Positions 30,690 to 32,282 of a DNA stretch of 32,282 nucleotides are shown piece after piece. The DNA comes from Saccoglossus kowalevskii. Taxonomy: Eukaryota > Hemichordata > Enteropneusta > Harrimaniidae. A program made the position numbers and the translations under genes. How positions within the stretch are numbered: the stretch's first letter is position 1; each line of letters starts with the position of its first letter. The DNA lies in the NCBI RefSeq assembly GCF_000003605.2, contig NW_003125889.1, forward strand, positions 97,373 to 129,654, in the 5' to 3' direction. The notes below the pieces were generated by a model that did no database searches, was not told the origin of the DNA, and saw nothing but the letters and a program-made list of their open reading frames with translations.

Positions 30690-31012
30690 AAACTTGTCTG
30701 AACTGATTACATTCAAACTTCAAACTTCACACATCATACATAATATTACACATATACACATCAATTTGTTTGACGATCTGATTCAAGATGGCCAAATTGC
30801 AGCCATTTTTGTACGAAAAAATTGTCAAAATCGAGCATTTCTTGGTTGTTCACAGATGGATTTTGATCAAAATTTACACATACATTGACATTATGGGACC
30901 ACGATGCATGCCATTTTGTTTTTCAGATCAAATTTAAAATGGCCGACTGATGGCCATTTTGTTTTATTGAATGTGGTTCTAGTGCCATATCTCTAACATG
31001 CTTTGACCATAG
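30690..31012 (+). repeat. Dispersed repeat, copy 1
   Basis: This segment runs from TGATTACATTCAAACTTC to ATCTCTAACATGCTTTGAC. It shares ordered blocks with 31862-32185: TTTGACGATCTGATTCAA, GGCCATTTTTGTG, GCATTTCTTG, ATGCCATTTTGTTTTTCAGA, and TGGCCATTTTGTTTTA. No coding capacity is seen. Confidence 0.75.
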
Positions 31013-31024
31013 ACCTTAGAAAGA

Positions 31025-31640
31025 GAACCGTGAAAGTCAGCAGCTTACACCGGAAATGGCTGACCCGGTTTATTTTAGATTGCCGTATTTTCGCCCGACT
31101 TGTCAAAAATAAAACATCTGTTGTTCAAATTATTGCATTTTTTACTTGAGTCGTATAATTTTCGAAGTAATTAGGGTATTTTAATTTGATGACTTTCGTT
31201 ACAAAAGTCGAAATTCTGAATTTTCCAACGTGTGACAATCGTCCGACAACAAAAATGGCTGACCCGATCTTTTTTTGATTGCTTTATTTTCACCCGATTT
31301 CTCAAAAATAAAACATCTATTGTTCAAATTGTTGCATTTTTTACTTGAGTCATGCTATTTTTGAAGTAATTAGGGTATTTTATTTTGATAACTTGCTATA
31401 CAAAAGTCGAAATTACGAATTTTCTAAACTGTTTGAAACCGTGAAAGTCAGCAGCTTACACTGGAAATGGCTGACCTGGTCTGTTTTAGATCGCTGTATT
31501 TTCGCCCAATTTCTAAAAATAAAAATATCCGTTGTTCAAATTATTGCGTTTACTAAATAATTTGGGTATTTTAATTTGATTACTTGCTTTAAAAAAAGTC
31601 GAAATTCTGAATTTTCTAAACTATTTGGAGACGTGTGATA
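31025..31640 (+). repeat. Tandem repeat, period about 200 bp, three copies
   Basis: Aligned ATGGCTGACC words occur at 31056, 31255 and 31467 (spacing 199 and 212). Each copy continues with TTTTCGCCCGA-like, AAAATAAAACATCTGTTGTT, GAAGTAATTAGGGTATTTTA and AAAGTCGAAATTCTGAATTT. The third copy has lost part of the TTACTTGAGTC segment. Confidence 0.9.
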
Positions 31641-31861
31641 CTAAGTGGAAAACCATTAACATACAGTTAGCATATACATGACCGTCGCTTCAGTAGTCAC
31701 GCAGGGAAACTCGCGCGTTTTCACGAGTGCTGCCGACAGTACAAATAAACAGATGATTGTTTATTCGTTAATAGGATTGTGAGATTATTTGGAGGATTAT
31801 AACCCAGGTTAAAACAAAAGAAATGATGTAGTTGCCTGTCCCTCTCTTTCTAAGGTCTATG
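31641..31861. other. Spacer between repeats
   Basis: Nothing is recognised here. Confidence 0.5.
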
Positions 31862-32282
31862 CTTTGACTGATTATGTTCAAATTTGAAATATTCATTAAA
31901 CATCATTCCATAGATATACAGATGTATTGGTTTGGCGATTTGATTCAAAATTGCTGAATGGTGGCCATTTTTGTGTTGAAATATCAAAGTCAAGCATTTC
32001 TGTCATTCTGGAATTGGATCTCATTAGCTTACTGATGGATTTCATTCAAACTTGGTACATACATTAGACATCATGGGTCCCTGATGTATGTCATTTTGTT
32101 TTTCAGATAAGATTCAAAAAGGCTGACTAGTGGCCATTTTGTTTTAATGAATGTGATTTGAGTGAGAGCCATACATGTATCTCTGACATGCTTTGATTAA
32201 TGTTCAAATATTATATATTCATTATACATCATGTCATAGATATACAGATGTATTGGTTTGACGATCAAAATGGCTGACCGGT
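31862..32282 (+). repeat. Dispersed repeat, copy 2 and start of a third copy
   Basis: 31862-32185 matches copy 1 in order of blocks. From about 32190 the opening part (GTTCAAATATTATATATTCA, ACATCATGTCATAGATATAC, AGATGTATTGGTTTGACGAT) starts again and is cut by the window edge. Copies 2 and 3 are in tandem. Confidence 0.75.

Overview
This is a eukaryotic, almost certainly metazoan, genomic window. It is AT-rich, has intron-split genes with GT/AG junctions, and is crowded with minisatellites and decayed transposons. The mix (an L1/Tx1-like LINE, Tc1/mariner, short inverted-repeat elements, an invertebrate-style ZIP zinc transporter) suggests a marine invertebrate such as a lophotrochozoan, hemichordate or echinoderm. 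The species cannot be named from the sequence. One 184-base run of N (12370-12553) marks an assembly gap.

Layout. Positions 1-1620: a broken LINE ORF2 fragment (minus strand) with copies of the same 29-bp minisatellite family on both sides, followed by a second short-unit array. Positions 1653-2662 (minus): three small in-phase exons that together read as the propeptide (inhibitor I9 type) of a subtilisin-like S8 protease; the catalytic exons are not visible and would lie beyond the left edge. Positions 2663-9900: mostly anonymous AT-rich DNA with a GC-richer unexplained island, a TTAA-flanked inverted-repeat element and a diverged 176-bp duplication. Positions 9914-11497: a large 21-bp minisatellite with higher-order periodicity that switches orientation near 11360. 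Positions 12266-13375: a foldback element made of nested inverted repeats, with the N gap inside it. Positions 13991-14807: an inverted-repeat element with TAA target-site duplications.

Positions 15359-28752 (plus): the main gene. I reconstruct twelve exons, all with GT/AG junctions and consistent phases, encoding a 736-residue zinc transporter of the ZIP4/ZIP12 (SLC39A4/A12) type: signal peptide, Cys-rich ectodomain, His/Asp-rich segments, eight membrane spans, and the HNxxDG and HExPHExGD metal-site motifs. Its introns hold a truncated LINE 3' end, an antisense Tc1 transposase relic, a 55-bp tandem repeat, a TA-flanked inverted-repeat element, and a minisatellite whose unit carries a splice-acceptor sequence. 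Beside that minisatellite is a decayed duplicate of exon 11.

Positions 28779-29976: starting 26 bases after the transporter stop codon, a 33-bp minisatellite of about 36 units, open in one frame on each strand. The remainder (30086-32282) is a series of longer tandem and dispersed repeats.

The two genes have no evident functional link. The most unusual features are the repeat/splice-site relationship around exon 11, the exon-encoded cysteine repeat in the ectodomain, and the array at the transporter 3' end.
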